This document shows positions 14,801 through 29,800 of a stretch of 64,000 nt of DNA, piece after piece; the stretch's first letter is position 1, and each line of letters opens with the position of its first letter. Source of the DNA: Misgurnus anguillicaudatus (taxonomy: Eukaryota > Chordata > Actinopteri > Cypriniformes > Cobitidae); contig NC_073346.2 in NCBI RefSeq assembly GCF_027580225.2, positions 2,747,001-2,811,000 on the forward strand, in the 5' to 3' direction. The notes under the pieces were generated by a model that was not told where the DNA came from, searched no databases, and saw only the letters and a list, made by a program, of their open reading frames with translations. The translations under genes and the position numbers were made by a program.

Positions 14801-17800
14801 GTTTGCAACTGTATTTGCAATGTCTTGTATTGTTATTGTATTGCAACTAGTTACAACCCTCACCCTGACATATTTAAAATGCAATAACTATTATCACCCC
14901 AGAATTTGCAATTCCACTTCCTCCGGTGTCGCGTTTGGAGCCTGCCAGAATGTTAATGAAATCACAATTTCTATTGCCTTTGCATCTCTAATTCAGTGCA
15001 TATGTCTGGTCACTTTTCAGAGTACTGTCAGTCAAATCCATTCCACCTTAGGAATGCCATAATAAATAAAACTCCATTTCGTGTTTTAGCCACAGCCTTG
15101 ACTTCCACACAGCTGCTTTCTCAAATCCATTCAACTTGGCTCCTTCAGAGTCCATGTAAATTAAACTCCAATCTATGTTTTTAATAATCATGCATGTTGC
15201 ACTCCCTCAACACAGCAAGGTAAACAAAGCATCATATATATTACTAAAATGTATAGAGACATTTGTTCTGGGGAGGACCCACCCACATATCTTTTGCATT
15301 CGATGCCTATGGAATACACAATGGCGCATGCTTGTATTTGAAGGTGACATCACTCACTGGCTAGGTTTTTGTCAATTCAACAGAAGGTCCCTGGTTCAAT
15401 CCCAAGCTGGGTCAGGAGGTCTTTCTGTGTGGTGTTGAGTATGGGGTTTACTCCGAGTACTCTAGTTTACTCCCAGAGTCCAGGTTAGGTGAATTGGAGA
15501 TACCAAATTGCCCTTTACTTGTATAGATTAACTTTTTCAAATGCATGTTATAAACAACTCAAACAGTGACTTTAGATTTATAAGGACTTCCTACTAATCA
15601 ATGAGCCATAAAACATGAAAGAGCTGTGCATAATATTGCCTTTGCGATTCAGAATCAATATCAGACAGGCATTATTAGTATTAATTGCAATTAATCATCC
15701 CAAGCCTAACAAATAAATAGTGTACATTTTGCTACGTGTGACCATAGGAAGTGAAATAGCAAATATGTAATTGCTATCGACATTTGCAAACATTTTACAT
15801 TCTTAGAAAAAATAATGCAAACGATTTGCATTTGAATTTAAATTATGTTTGAATTTGCTATTCGTTTTTTAAATTTGTCCTGTAAATCGCCCTATATGTA
15901 ACACTTAAACTTGATTTATATATAGTTCTGCATAGGACCTACAACGTAGCCTCTATACTGTAGGCTACGCGTCAGTTTTCATTCATACTTTTGTGTCGTT
16001 GTTCGCGTTGATGTGCAATTACACATCCCTCTATCATCTGTGTGCGTGCACGTAAGCGCTGGAGCGCGCTGCGACGCTTCGATAGCATTTAGCTTAGCCC
16101 CATTCATTCAATGGTACCATTTAGAGATAAAGTTAGAAGTGACCAAACACATCAACGTTTTTCCTATTTAAGACGAGTAGTTATACGAGCAAGTTTGGTG
16201 GTACAAAATAAAACGTAGCGCTTTTCTAAGCGGATTTAAAAGAGGAACTATATTTTATGGCATAATAGCACTTTTGGGAGTACTTCGACTCGGCACAGTA
16301 ACACCCTCCCTCTACCATTATGAGAGTGAGAAGGGGAGCGGACTTTTCAGGCGAGTCGAAGTGCTCCCAAAAGTGCTATTACGCCATAAAATATAGTTCC
16401 TCTTTTAAATCCGCTTAGAAAAGCGCTACGTTTTATTTTGTACCACCAAACTTGCTCGTATAACTACTCGTCTTAAATAGGAAAAACATTGATGTGTTTG
16501 GTCACTTCTAACTTTATCTCTTAATGGTACCATTGAATGAATGGGGCTAAGCTAAATGATATCGAAGCGTCGCACTGCGCTCCAGCGCTTACGTGCACGC
16601 ACACAGATGATAGAGGGATGTATCAACAATTCTTAGTTAAGGTAATAACATAGTTTAATATTAAAAATGAGTAGACTATTCCTTTAAGCCCGATTTATAG
16701 TCGTGCGTAAGCTCTACGCCGTAGCTATGCTGTAGGTTATCCGTAGCCTCTGTGTAGCTCTGCATAGCCTGTCGTGCACCTCACAAAAATGTTAACAGCG
16801 GGTCAGTTCTACGCGGACTGCAAGTGCTGTGATTGGTCCACCAGAACCCCTCCCGTCAGGTAAAAAACCTGCGTCATAGGTATTTCCGTTTGTAACGGTG
16901 AAAACAAAGTTGGGCCAAGTTTAGGAGTGATTTAACTCAAACTGCAACAAAAGTCGCTGTTTATTTACTTCCATCACTGCTGGTCATCTCAAAACATACA
17001 CTAGAAGTTGCTGTTTCTTCTTCGTTTGTGGGTTAACCTGCCAAGCTGCTTCTTCTTTGACGGTCGCGCTGCTACTGTGGTTACACGCAGTGGTCTGGCA
17101 CGTGTTTGCACGTCGACACGGCTGACGACGCAAAAGTATAAATGAAAACCGACGCGGAACCTACGCCGTAGGACCTACGCACAACTATGACGAGCCCTTT
17201 ACTGGTCAAAAGCCATAGTATATGAAAAAGCTGTGTATAATATCGGCTGTGCGATTCAGAATAGTTATCGGCGTGTATTTTTAGTGTATATCAGCATTTA
17301 TCGCCACATTCCTAGACAAAAGCCAAAGAAAAAGCAGCTTGTTGTTGGAGAACAGATTGACAGCGCCTTTGTGGCAGCTTGAGTTGTTAAATATAGCTCC
17401 TAAACATTTTTGTTTTTTACCTTCGCAAGCGGAAATGTGTATGAGGAAATGCGACGCAGATTTTTTTTACCTAAAGGGAAAGAACCTAGTAGATCAGTCA
17501 ATGCGCTTGTGGTCTGCGTAGAACTGACTTGTTGTCAAATTTTTTTGAAAGGTGCACATCAGTCTAAGACATGGGTCTTCAACCGGGGGTCCGCGACGGA
17601 ACTGCAGGGGATCCGCCAAATGATGTTTGACCACAAGCTATTTTTTGCTAAAAACGTAAAATATATGTACAAAGAATGTTACATGTCCCCTTTAAGTTGT
17701 GCACATGCGTGGCCGCGAAGGCGCGCGTTCAGTTAAGCAAGCGGACCAAAATAAAATATCTGAAGATTTTAAATGTACACTCAGGAAGCAGCAGTAGCGA

Positions 17801-20800
17801 CAGAAAAGGCATCATAAAACAGGTAAATCTTATAGGCATGTGTGTCTTTCTTTCAGAAAGTTATTTTAGAATCAGTGCGACATTGTCTCATCTAAGTTAT
17901 ATTTCTGAAGTTTTAGTTCAGATTTAAAGCGCTAACTCAACAGGCAAATGACACCACACCGCGTCTGCATTATAAACTTTGACAAAACTATCGCTCGCAT
18001 TTAAAAATGTATGAAACGCGCACAATGATGGTGCTTTGTGGAAGATTAACCATGATCAGTCATCTTTATAAACTGAAAGCCCAGGTTCAGGTAAATTCAC
18101 AGTAAAATGAAAATCTATTACATTACAAATACCTTAAAATAATATTATATTATTATTATATTCATGTTATTATTATTATTATTATATTCATATAAAAACT
18201 AAATCTACTTTAACAAAAAAATTATGCATGTACAACAACAGCATAATAGTGCCAATGTACTGTCTTAATATAGTATGGCTGTGTGACAATATAGTTTGTT
18301 TCTATTTATAAAACAGTTCCAGTCCTTGATTCTGATTGGTCAATAGTTGTACTTTACTCCACTTTGCGTTGGGCCTAATACGAAAAGGCAGCCTCTCGTA
18401 CCTCACTGCTTACTTAAATATCAGTTTTACACATTTAAAGGAACAGTAAGAAATTTATATCAATGAATCATAAAATGGCCCTGATATGTCACTAGACATT
18501 AAGAAATCATTTTCATTTGAAATACTTATATCACTGACAACAGTGGTCTGGCCAGGATATTGTCGTTTTAAATGTGGAGTTGCAGCCCCTCAACTGATGT
18601 TTATGTTGTCATTTTGCGTATTGGCCACCAGTTGTGTGATTGCAGTACCAGTTTTAGCCACAAGTTTTGTGATTGCAATACCAGTTTTGGCCACAATCCT
18701 ACATACTGTTCCTTTAATATCAGGGGGTCCCTGCTCCATGCCTCTCTCATCTAAGGGGTCCCGACCCAAAAGCCGTTGAAGACCCCTGGTCTACGCTGTA
18801 GATATATACGTAGGCTACAGTGTACAATCGACACAGAAGTATAAATTGTACTTAATGCTGTAACAGTTGTTATTTACAAACTTTTACATATTTTCACCCA
18901 ATTGTTTGTTAATTTGGTAAATATATTACTTTTTAACATTCTTTTAATGAATCTGTGCAAAAAGTTGATGAGATCAACTGGGCCTACTTATGACATCTGT
19001 CTGGAAAACCAAGAACATTTTCCTGAACTTAAAGATCTCATAAAACACAGGGCACAGTTTCCTTTCCATGTTGTTTAATTTCTGGGACATAACAACATGC
19101 TCGTCCTTTTTTAAAAATATCCAGTAGCCTTCAGGTTATGCCACATCCTGGCAAAGTTATTGTGCCAAAATGATTTGAGCCAGGTGGTATTGGGGGGAGG
19201 AACGGGCTCATTCTAGAATTTCCCCTGAAAGGGAAGTTTTATATTTCAAAAACTTCAATGAGCTTTTCAAATGCAAATACAGCGCTTCTTATTTCCCTTT
19301 TTTGGAAAAACCCTACAAAGATATAATAAGGTATTGGTCAAATATGTTCCTTGAGGCAACAATGACAACCAGGAACTAATATGGCAGATGGCAAACAGAT
19401 AGCACCTGTCCTCTATCCCCTGTGTTGCTTTCAATGTTATGCAACAGTATTAAAGGCATTAACATGATATGACTCTAACACGACAAGCAGGACAACACGA
19501 GCACACACACACCCACATCTTTTCTCTCTCTCTTTTCCTTCAACACTCCTACACACACTCACATGTGAGGAGAAGAGGCTGCTAGTGACAACATATCAGG
19601 TCAGTACATTTACCCAAGAGTGTGACAATACAAAGAAGATAAAGGTTGGAAAGGATCAAGAGGAGTGAGTCGCTAGTGTGATTACAGCTGACATCGTCTC
19701 AGGAGGATGGTCACCATGGTAACCCGCTGTAGCCGGATGCTCCTTGATTGGCTGGCAGACCCCGTCTCCCGGCGGCCCCTGCTTCTCTATTAGTATTCAG
19801 GGAGTTTCTCTGCACATGGTCTTATCTTGGTTTTTGGCACTCACATGCATACACACCTATATGCCTGCCTAACTTCTGACTTCTAGCAACTACTTGATCA
19901 AAAACTGATTGGTGATTCTGCACACGCATTTACACAAAGACACAAACGTGACAACAGGGGCGCACGCACACCACTGACACTGCGTTTTAAACAGGCACGT
20001 CGGTGTTTCCAGCTACCAATACTTTATAATGTCAGGCTGCACAGCATCATACTATCAAAGCCAATTAGAACATATTGATGCTTAATGTATGGAGCAGTAT
20101 TTTACATCTATGAGAGCTCGATTCCCCAGAAACACTTTAAATGCTGTGGCTCAGCTTTACAAACATGGACCGCATTCATTCCCTTCTCTGTTTTTTTACA
20201 CAATACCAGATGGAGAAGTGTTCACATAAAACCTGTTTGAAAACAGTCATTATGTATTACTGCATTCTGTACGGTGCAAAAAAGCTAAGTCTAACAGAAG
20301 TATGCTGTTTCTGAACACACACTGACAACCATAATAAGTTGCCCTGTAAACTCATTCCTTCAATTCAATAAGTAATGGTGGATCTCCCAAAAACTTATAT
20401 ATCAAGTTCACTTAACTTTGAAGCTACATAGACTGAACTTGGAGTTTGTACAGTGCACTAAAACAATTACGTTCACTTGGTGTTTATAAAGACTGAACCT
20501 AAATCATCATTTAACTTTATATAACAATGTGTAATGAAAGGTATTCAGGACTGACTATATGGGTGATTCTCACGAAACCATTGAAACACCACGGCACTAA
20601 TGATTTTAGCTTTAAAATGTGTAATATAGTAACATCAGAATTAACACAATACTGTGTTCTATCTTGCACAATGTGTGATTTCAACATAAGAATTTATAAT
20701 TGTACATTTTATTTCATTTTCTGCTGAAATTCTCATTACCGCAATGTGTCTGGCTGTGTTTGAACATGCATTATGTTGTAATTTAATCAAATTAACACAA

Positions 20801-23800
20801 AAATATTAAGAAAAAAAATAAATGGATGTTTTGCTAGACCCTTTTAGATGACAGAAAAAATATTTACTGAATATTCATGTATAATAATAATGAAGAAAAA
20901 TTAGGAAAATTATGTGTCCATGCCTGATGTTCTCATCCTTTTTGAGAACAGTTTAAGCACACATACAGAATTTTAATAAAGTTTAATTTTGAGTGACCAA
21001 GCACATGGACCAGTTACTTCAAGATGGCTACCAGGTAAGATCATTTTTTTACAGTTAATTTGAAATATTTTCTTGTCAGAATGCTTACACGACATTTTGA
21101 TTATCATTACCGCAACAGATGCTTATTAAATGTTAATTTAATTAATAGAAGCATAATACTTTGATTTTAAATGCATGTGGAGAATCTCCAAATTATGTTC
21201 TTTCAGGTTTTTCATGTCAATTTGAAAATATGTCAGTGTTGATGTTTTCTGACTGTTGCGGTAATGAGATTTTTTAGGACTAATTTTTTTAATTATGTTA
21301 CAAAAAGTGTTAAATGATAAGTAAAAGTGTTCCCATTTACTCCAGACTTTGTTTTTCAATGTCTGGTGGGAAAAAAAGTAAATTTAAGCAATTTTTACAT
21401 TTTCATGCTTGACATCAATGACTAAACTTGATTCTCCACAGAAGCACACAACACACTTCACTGTTCACATGTATCTTCATTATAGTGGAGAGAAATACAA
21501 TGAGCTAAATGTGATGCATGCATACCAAAGGAAACACTTGATCACCTGAATGGTGACTTTACAAAAAAATATAATTTTCAACAAAAAACATCAATAATGC
21601 TACAAAGATAGTAAAACTCTAAGATATTTATTCTTTGACCAAAATTAAATCATTCAAAATGTTTAGGAGCAAGGGCTTATGAGTATTCCTCATAGTATTC
21701 TGAACTGACTTTTTTTAAGTTTATGGTTTTCGTAAGTTTATGGGGCGGTTTCCCGGACCAGGATTAGCTTAATCCAGGACTAGGCCTTAGTTTAATTAGG
21801 AAATATAACTAGTTTTAACAAACATGTCTTACTAAAACATTACCTGTGTGCATTTTGAGGTAAAACAAAGGGCACTGATGTATTTATAGATATGTAAGTG
21901 CAAGTTGTTTTCAGTTTGGAAAGCTCTTAAAAGTGTTTAAGTCTAGGACTAGTCTAATCCCTGTCCGGGAAACCGCCCCTATACGTTAAATGAACAAAGA
22001 TAGTTAAGTTAGGGACCCAAAATGCAAAATTTAAGTCATGATTGCTTGACTTTTTGAGTAAAAACAGCATTAGGGCTTTCAGTGCAGCACTATACTCACA
22101 ACAGAATCTCACTGTTTAAAGGAACACGCACAGATTTTGGGAATTTAGCTTATTCATCGTATCCCCCAGAGTTAGATAAGTCCATACATACCTTTCTCAT
22201 CTCTGTGCGTGCTGTAACTCTGTCTGACGCAGCCTCTGCTAGCTTAGCTTAGCACAAAGACTGGAAGTGAATGGCTCCAGCTAGCAAACTGCTCCCAATA
22301 AGTGACAAAATAACGCGAAAATTTTCCTATTTATGTGTTGTGATTTGTATAGTCACACCGTGTACAAATAACAAGGTCATCCCTACTGAAAAATCCAGCT
22401 AAGACCAGCATAAGCTGGTGAGCTGGTTTTAGCTGGTCCCCAGCTTGGTTTTAGCTGGTTTTGCTGGTGTAGGAAGCTGGTTTTGCTGGTGTAGCAAGCT
22501 GGTCTAGCTGTGTTTTGGTCAAATTTTAAGCTGGTCTAGCTGGACTTAGCTGGTCATGCTGGAATACCAGCTGGCCCACCAGCATGACCAGCTTTGTCAG
22601 GCTGGGAGGACCAGCATAAACCACCTTAAACCAGCTACAACCAGCCAAAACCAGCCACCAGCTTATGCTGGTTTTAGCTGGATTTTTCAGTAGGGATATG
22701 AGACACAGTCATCTTTTAACAGTATATATACTGGGAACTATATTCTCAGAAGGTGAAGCACTGCTACTTGGTGGAGTGATTTGCTCGTAGCACCCGAGAA
22801 GCTCCCTGGTGAGGAGCAGAGAGTTCGGTCAGAGTTGTGCAAATCATTCCGCCCATAAATAGGAAACTGTTCACGTTATTTTGTCACTTATTGGGAGCAG
22901 TTTGCTTGCTGGAGCCATATACTTCCAGACTTTGTGCTAAGCTAAGCTAGCAGTGGCTACACGCACGGAGATTAGAAAGGTATGTATGGACTTATCTAAC
23001 TCTGGGGGATACCGTGAATAAGCTAAATTCCCAAAATGTGGGCGTGTTCCTTTAAGCTCTTCAGGAAGAGCTTACCTACTAATGGTTTACTTGTAATTCT
23101 TTATATGCAATCAAACTGGGATGCAATTTAGCACCTTATCTTTTCATCTTTAACTTTTTTAACATATTTTAAATATTACTAAAATACTCACCAAACATAC
23201 ATTACTATTTCAAAGTTTAGGGTCACTTACCCATTCATTATTTAAGTAAGCAATAAGGTATTCGATGCTGTGCTGTATTGTAAATAAGTCTGAAGGGCGT
23301 TGTTAGGCATGACACGATCAGAGTCAATGAAGCAGTGATTTATTCAAGATAAAGCACAGACCAGAGTAACTTATAGCTTTTAGAAAGCAAATACCACATA
23401 ATACAAATATTAAAACAAAACAATATGCATCATCATCAACTATGTGCTAATCGTAAATAAAACAGCTATTAACCAATCAGAATCAAGGACTGGAATAAAG
23501 GTTTCATAAAAATACAGTAAAATAACAGTAAACTAATCAAAACTCAGAGTTTGCCTAGAATTTGCATAAATGTACTTTTGGCATTTTATCAACCAGCTAC
23601 TTAAGGTCACAAGGGCTCATTATAGTTGTATTCGTAGCCTGACGCATCAGTTTTCATATATACTTCTGCATCGTCAATGTGCAGTTACACATGCGAACCA
23701 CTAGTAGGCAGTATACACTCATCTAACCCAGTGGAGCAGTGCAACCGTAAAAGAAAAAGCAGCTTGGCCAGTAAACCCACAAACGAAGAAAAAGCAGCAG

Positions 23801-26800
23801 CTTGTTGTGTGTGATTTGGGAGGACGAGCAGTGATGGAAGTAATTAAACAGCGACTTTTGTTGCAGTTTGAGTTAAATCACTCCTAAACTTGGCCCATCT
23901 TTGTTTGTATCGTTGCAAGCGGAAATGCCTATGAAGAAATGCAATGCAGATTTTTATTACCTGACGGGAGGGGTTCTAGTGGACCAATCACTAGGTGTGT
24001 AATGATTAACCGTGCAAATGCGCGTTTTCTCAATGAATGAATTTTAATGAATTACGGTGAAATCCCGGCACATCCCAAAGCCAGGGGGTGCTCTCGTGCA
24101 GAAAATTCCTTTGTGCCACAGAAGTAGTAGTATTAAGAACGCTTTTTTCAGGAAATGTCAACAGAAATATTTATATCGCTGTTCTTCGGCTTGTTCAGGT
24201 ATTTTCATGATGATGAAGAATATTTTGAATGATTTTGTTTAATGGGTGTTGCTTTTTTAAATGCACGTTATAAACGACTCTGACTCATAATGATTTTAGA
24301 TTGATGAGGACTTCCTACTGACCAAATGCCATAGTACACGAACAAGCTGTGCATGAAACAAAGAATCGAAATTCAGAATCGATTTCAGAAAGGCATTTTT
24401 AATGGGACACACGTTACATCCCTACCAATCACAGCACTTGCGGTCCATGTAGAACGGATGCGTTGTTAAAGGTGCCATAGAATATAAAACTGTATTTACC
24501 TAGCCATAGAGGAATAATAAGAGCTCTGTACATGGTAATGACATATTGTGAGCCTCAAACGCGTTTGTTTCCTCATTTTTCTGTAAACCTTGTGCACGCA
24601 AAAGACTGAAGGAAAAAGGCCAATCTCAACATAACACCGACTGTGATGTCACAGTCGAGATGCTCAGGAAATGGGTGGCTTTGCATCAGACACAGGTAAT
24701 GCTAACTTAATACAAAGCACAATATTCCACATGCACATGTTTCTCGTTGTTTCTCTTACCTGCTGCTGACTCTGCTCCTCCAGGTTCAGCTTTACCTCCA
24801 GGGACTGTCGGGTCTCTAGAAAGGCTTTACGGTGTTTGCGGTCGGCCATGTAATACGACATGATGCCCACTGTGATGGCACATGAGTATATTACAATGTT
24901 GGCCAGCAACTGCAAAAAAAGCACAGCATAATCATAACATGCCAAAAACTGTGCACACATTCTCACACAGCCAAGACTTTAGTTTCTTAACAGTTAAGCA
25001 CTTCTTATCTCATTAATGTAATGCAGTGTTTCCCAATCCTGGTCCTCGGGCACCCCCTCCCAGAAAGTTTTAGATGTCTCCTTATTTAAAACACCTGACT
25101 CAACTCATCAGCCTCCTTCCAAAATGGTAAACATGTCTCCTTAACAAGCTGATGAGTTAAATCAGGTGTGTTAAATAAAGAAACATCTAAAACTTTCTGG
25201 GAGGGGGTGCCCGAGGACCAGGATTGGGAAACACTGATGTAATGCAAGAACCTCTCATATTTATTATCAAGCGTGCCGCACAAGCCCTGAAAAGTGAAGC
25301 CAAAACGTCTCGATCACGTCCCAGTATAGATCATAAAGCCCGCCTCCCCATGTTATTCAATGGGACTTGAGACCAACTAAACAATTTAATTACTATTCAA
25401 TTTTTCCGAAGCTGGTTTCTGTTATTTACTGTAGTTTGTATCACGCTGATGTAAATTCAAATGTTTGTTTTTAAAATAAGTTTGTGTTTAGTTAGTTATT
25501 TAAGGATATAAAAACGGTGGTGTCACGTCATGATTGACAGCTGTGCTATCGTGTGATATGCGCATTTTGCGAGAGTGAGGGCGGGGTTTTGATTTCGCAG
25601 CTTTACTTCCTGCTCACTACTGCGCAGGACTGGTCCCAAAATCGCTACTGAAGAACCAAAATGTCAGCGCCGTATCGGGACACTGGCGGCTTCACTTTTC
25701 ACCAATGGAAGAGAGCGAAAAGGTGTCGTCCATCTTTTTTTACAGTCTATGTTTATTACTGTAAGGTGAAAAATATGTTAAAAAGTAGGTCATATTTGTT
25801 TTTCTACTTTTAATTTAATCTGATACTGATCATGAATATAATCAACTGAATCAAATAAATTTCCATAAAATATGACCTGGGGCCTCATTTATAAACGTTG
25901 CGTACGCACAAAAGGCGGCGTACGCCACTCTCTACGCAATAGTTGTTATTTATAAAAAGCAAACTTGACGGGAAAATGTGCGGTCCGTCACGCAAGCTCG
26001 GACCCAGGCGTACGCACAAAAACGGGTGAAATGAGAAATGGCGACACCGACGGCAGATGGAAGGAACACGTGAAAGTGAAAGTAAAAATGACAACACTAC
26101 CTCTCATAAATAACATGAAGACTTCTGTTGTGTCGAAGTCTGTTGCCACTATGTTCCCCCTATTTTTCCCTTCAGTGTAGTGTTTTTGTGGCGTTTTTAT
26201 CACGTTATAGGTTTTATTATTTATATATTTAAAGTTTTAATTTCTACTGAGATGTATATGTGTGCATTTCTGTAATGTATCTGTTTTGTTCTTAATTGTA
26301 AGTAAATTATTTTTACAGTATTAATCATATTATTTGTATAATATTTATTTAACTATGTATGCAAACATTACTTTTTTAAAACGACCAGTAAAGGAAAAAA
26401 AAAGAAAAAGACAGGCTATATTTTAAAAGAAATACCCTAATAGAAAACTGTCAAATGTATGAAATATTTAATAAATTGTATTATAAAATACATGATATTA
26501 TGCCTTTTTAGTATAACCAATTAAAATCTTTAATCTTTCTAAAGGTAACGTGATGAAAACGCTATAAAAGCACTACACTAAAGGGAAACATAGGGGGAAC
26601 TGAGTTCGACACAACACTTCACAAAGCAAGTCTTACAATTAACAGCCTACACGAACACCCGTTTGATCGATCAGCAGTGAAACAAAAAAATAAAGAAATC
26701 GAAAATTACAACAGAAATTCAAATGAACACATATTTGCTAAAAGAAAAGTGAAATATGTTCTGCAATAATATTGGCATGTTGTGCAATTCATCCTCATAA

Positions 26801-29800
26801 AGAATATAGTTAACAGAACGAAATAATGTACAAAACTGATATTCTTGTCAATGTGTCCGTCTGGCGGAGCATATATAGATGCAATTACATAGACAGATAG
26901 ATAGATAATTAAGGAGATATATAGTTAGATAGATAAATAAATAGATAGATGTATTAATTGTCCACTGGGGAAAGTTGTTTTCATAGTAAACCATATCTTC
27001 ATAATCTACGGAATTATGGTATTCATGCATATGCCTTTAGTGTGTTTTATTTTTGATAAAACAATGTATAGCGTATGTCTCAACCATTCAGGAAGCAACA
27101 AGAAATTACATTTGCGCTGAACAATGTCCCATTTCCACGTCGATTATTACCGACATCTGTAGCTTGTCAGATGCAATTAAATGAATGGAAATAAAATGCC
27201 CCATCACAATGCGTAATGCCCACACTGTGCCCTCCAAACAAAGTTTTTCTCCTCTTTTCCACCTCGCCAACGATAACTTCTACTTCACATTGAGTGAATT
27301 TACGTTTTTTTTTATTTCCTCTATGTGTTCGCCATGATTTCGCAATCAATGCATATTAACTTGTGGGCGTTTCACGGACTATTTATGGGCAACTATGGGC
27401 GTGTCATGAAGCCGCAAAAGCTGCGCTACATTTAGAATTGATTGTGATTTATTAAGGGAAAAATGCGTAGGATGTGCGTGCGCACGGTTTTATAAATCCG
27501 AATATTTCTGTGCGTACGCACGTCCTATGTTTCATCCGTACGCCACTTCTGACGCAAATCCTACGCAAAGTTTTATAAATGAGGCCCCTGGACATGTTTT
27601 TGACAGGTTCTGTCAGAGACAATTTATCACAGAATGTGAAATATTGCAAAACAGCAATCCTATGAATGACTAATATCAAGATTCTTGCTCTGCAAAGAAT
27701 ATCCTAATAAGCTGTTTTGAGTGTTTTGTTTCTTGAGGCTGCAGTGTTTACCAAAAACAGTCCTGCTGAGTATACAGACTTAAGCATTTTTGCCTGACAC
27801 CCACCTGCCAGGCCATTTCAGCACACCTTATAACATCTACATCTTATTTCTGCATTCCCAAAAACAAACACTAGTCTGTCACACTGTGCTTCTTCTACTT
27901 ATGATGTATTCAGTAAATCTCATGAACACTTTTCCAGGTAACATTTCACTTCAAAATCAAAAGATCACATTTTGCATCAAGAAAATTCTATAAAACATTA
28001 AGATTTTTGTAACATTAAGCACAAAAAAAAAAAGTCCGCTCCCCTTCTCACTCTTATAATGGGAGAGGGAGGGTGTTACTGCGCCGAGTCGAAGTACTCC
28101 CAAAAGTGCTATTACGCCATAAAATGTAGCTCCTCTTTTAAATCCGCAATTATAGCACTTAAACATGGAAAAAGTCAAATTTTCATGATATGTCCCCTTT
28201 AAAATGTAAAAGTTAGTACAATTGCTCATAGTCTGAAGCACTAGGCCTCACTATAAAAGTACCAATGTACAGTACTACTACCTGACAGCTATACAGTACA
28301 GTCTTAATTTGTTATATTCTTTATTGATTCTCCATGTGTTTGACAGTGAAAAGAGCCTGTAGTACATTAGATAACTTTCTTCAACACCAACTGCACTTTG
28401 ATCAAAATCCTCAGAATAATCTCTTTATTTTTTTAGGGTAATTCAGATAGAACATTTCAATCAGTGGTTCTCAACTGGCATGTCGTATATCTGTTCTGAC
28501 TACGGCTGCACGATTTGGGTAATTTTTCCCATTGCGGTTATTGATGCTAATATTGCGATGTGCGATTGCGATTATACTAAATGGTATCATTAGTCAACTT
28601 GATGGGTTTTAAGGAAAATCCACACCCAGTTTAGCTAAAATGTGTATTTGTAAAACTAGAAATGTTTTCGTATTGCCACGTGATGTAGCAACTGCTCAGT
28701 GTCAGTAATCCTAAATCCAAAATACCGCCATACAACAGACGTAGAGTTTTTTTTTAGCTACCAGATCACTGTCAACCTCCTCTGCATCCATCTTCGCTCT
28801 GGTATATTAGTCTATTTTATGTATTGATTTCAAGGCAATGTTTGGTTAATGTTTTTGTTTTTTCACTTTTGTAAGATTTTGTAGAGTGTTAAGTTGCCAC
28901 AACACATGGTACGCATATCTGGCTCCTAAACCAGTTGAGAACCACTGTTTATATGACCCAAACAATCCCTGTGCCTCAGAAGCTCGGCAGTTCCTAAAGA
29001 CCAATCTTTATTATTTCAAACTGCTGTTGTCTCCAAGTCGATATAACTGCAGACCGAAAATCTCCAAATGTGTCCGTGGGCTCTACATATAAAAAGGGGC
29101 ACAATGGGTATGTATGGGTTAAGCGTGTCTTATCTATGACTCAATGGTGGAATGCCACACCCCTTTTAGAGCTCCCACCCTCTTTCACACTGTCCACATG
29201 TGGAGATCTCCAGGCTGCAATTACACCTTTCTTTTGCTCCTTTTATCTCACCTGTCTTCCGAGGGCCGCCCCCTGAATGTCCTCTTGCTGCTGCTGGGCG
29301 ATAGTGACGCCCAGCACCAGGGTGTGCACCCCACAGGAAACGGCCGTGATGAGCACTATAGGAGTTAGCCGAAGTGGCAGCGTCAAAAAGAAGGAAAAGC
29401 TAAAAAAGGCCTGCCAGCCTACAGTGTCACTGGGCTGGTGGAAGCGGGCAAAGTTCAGTCCTAGATAACAAAAGATCTGGGCCGCTATGAGCACCCAAAG
29501 GGCATAGGGCACCAGCCGGCGTGACACGCGGTCAGGGAGCAGGCCATACCGGCACAGCACGTAGAGTAGGATGTCTGCAGCCAGTCCCACCGACGCCACG
29601 GCCACGGATGCCAGCTTGTCGCTGGTATAAACCACAGTGCACATCACAATGACGTAGCAGTCGAAAAGGGCTGCAAAAACCACCAGCACGAGCAAGGTCT
29701 CGTGCCTCTGCCGGCGGAAATAGGTCTGATAGAGGTTCTCCAGAGAGTCAGGTGCAAAGGTCAGGCGCATGAACCGCGGCAGACACAGGCAGCAGCCAGA

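Larger units (their letters stand above)
25880..27587. mobile_element. PIF/Harbinger-type element, non-autonomous
   Basis: 1708 bp with inverted ends GGGCCTCATTTATAAACGTT and ACTTTTATAAATGAGGCCC-like sequence, both followed inward by repeats of GCGTACGCAC. CTG flanks both sides (25877-25879, 27588-27590). It carries a minus-strand Myb/SANT-like remnant and a nested fold-back. No DDE transposase frame remains. Confidence 0.82.

Noticed and set aside
22381..22696. CRISPR-like short repeats (GCTGGT units)
   Set aside because: Irregular spacing, palindromic as a whole, in a vertebrate intron; it is a MITE.
28000..28241. 94-codon minus-strand open frame
   Set aside because: Covered by a GGGGACATATCA-family repeat that recurs in the fold-back at 16022-16621; not a gene.
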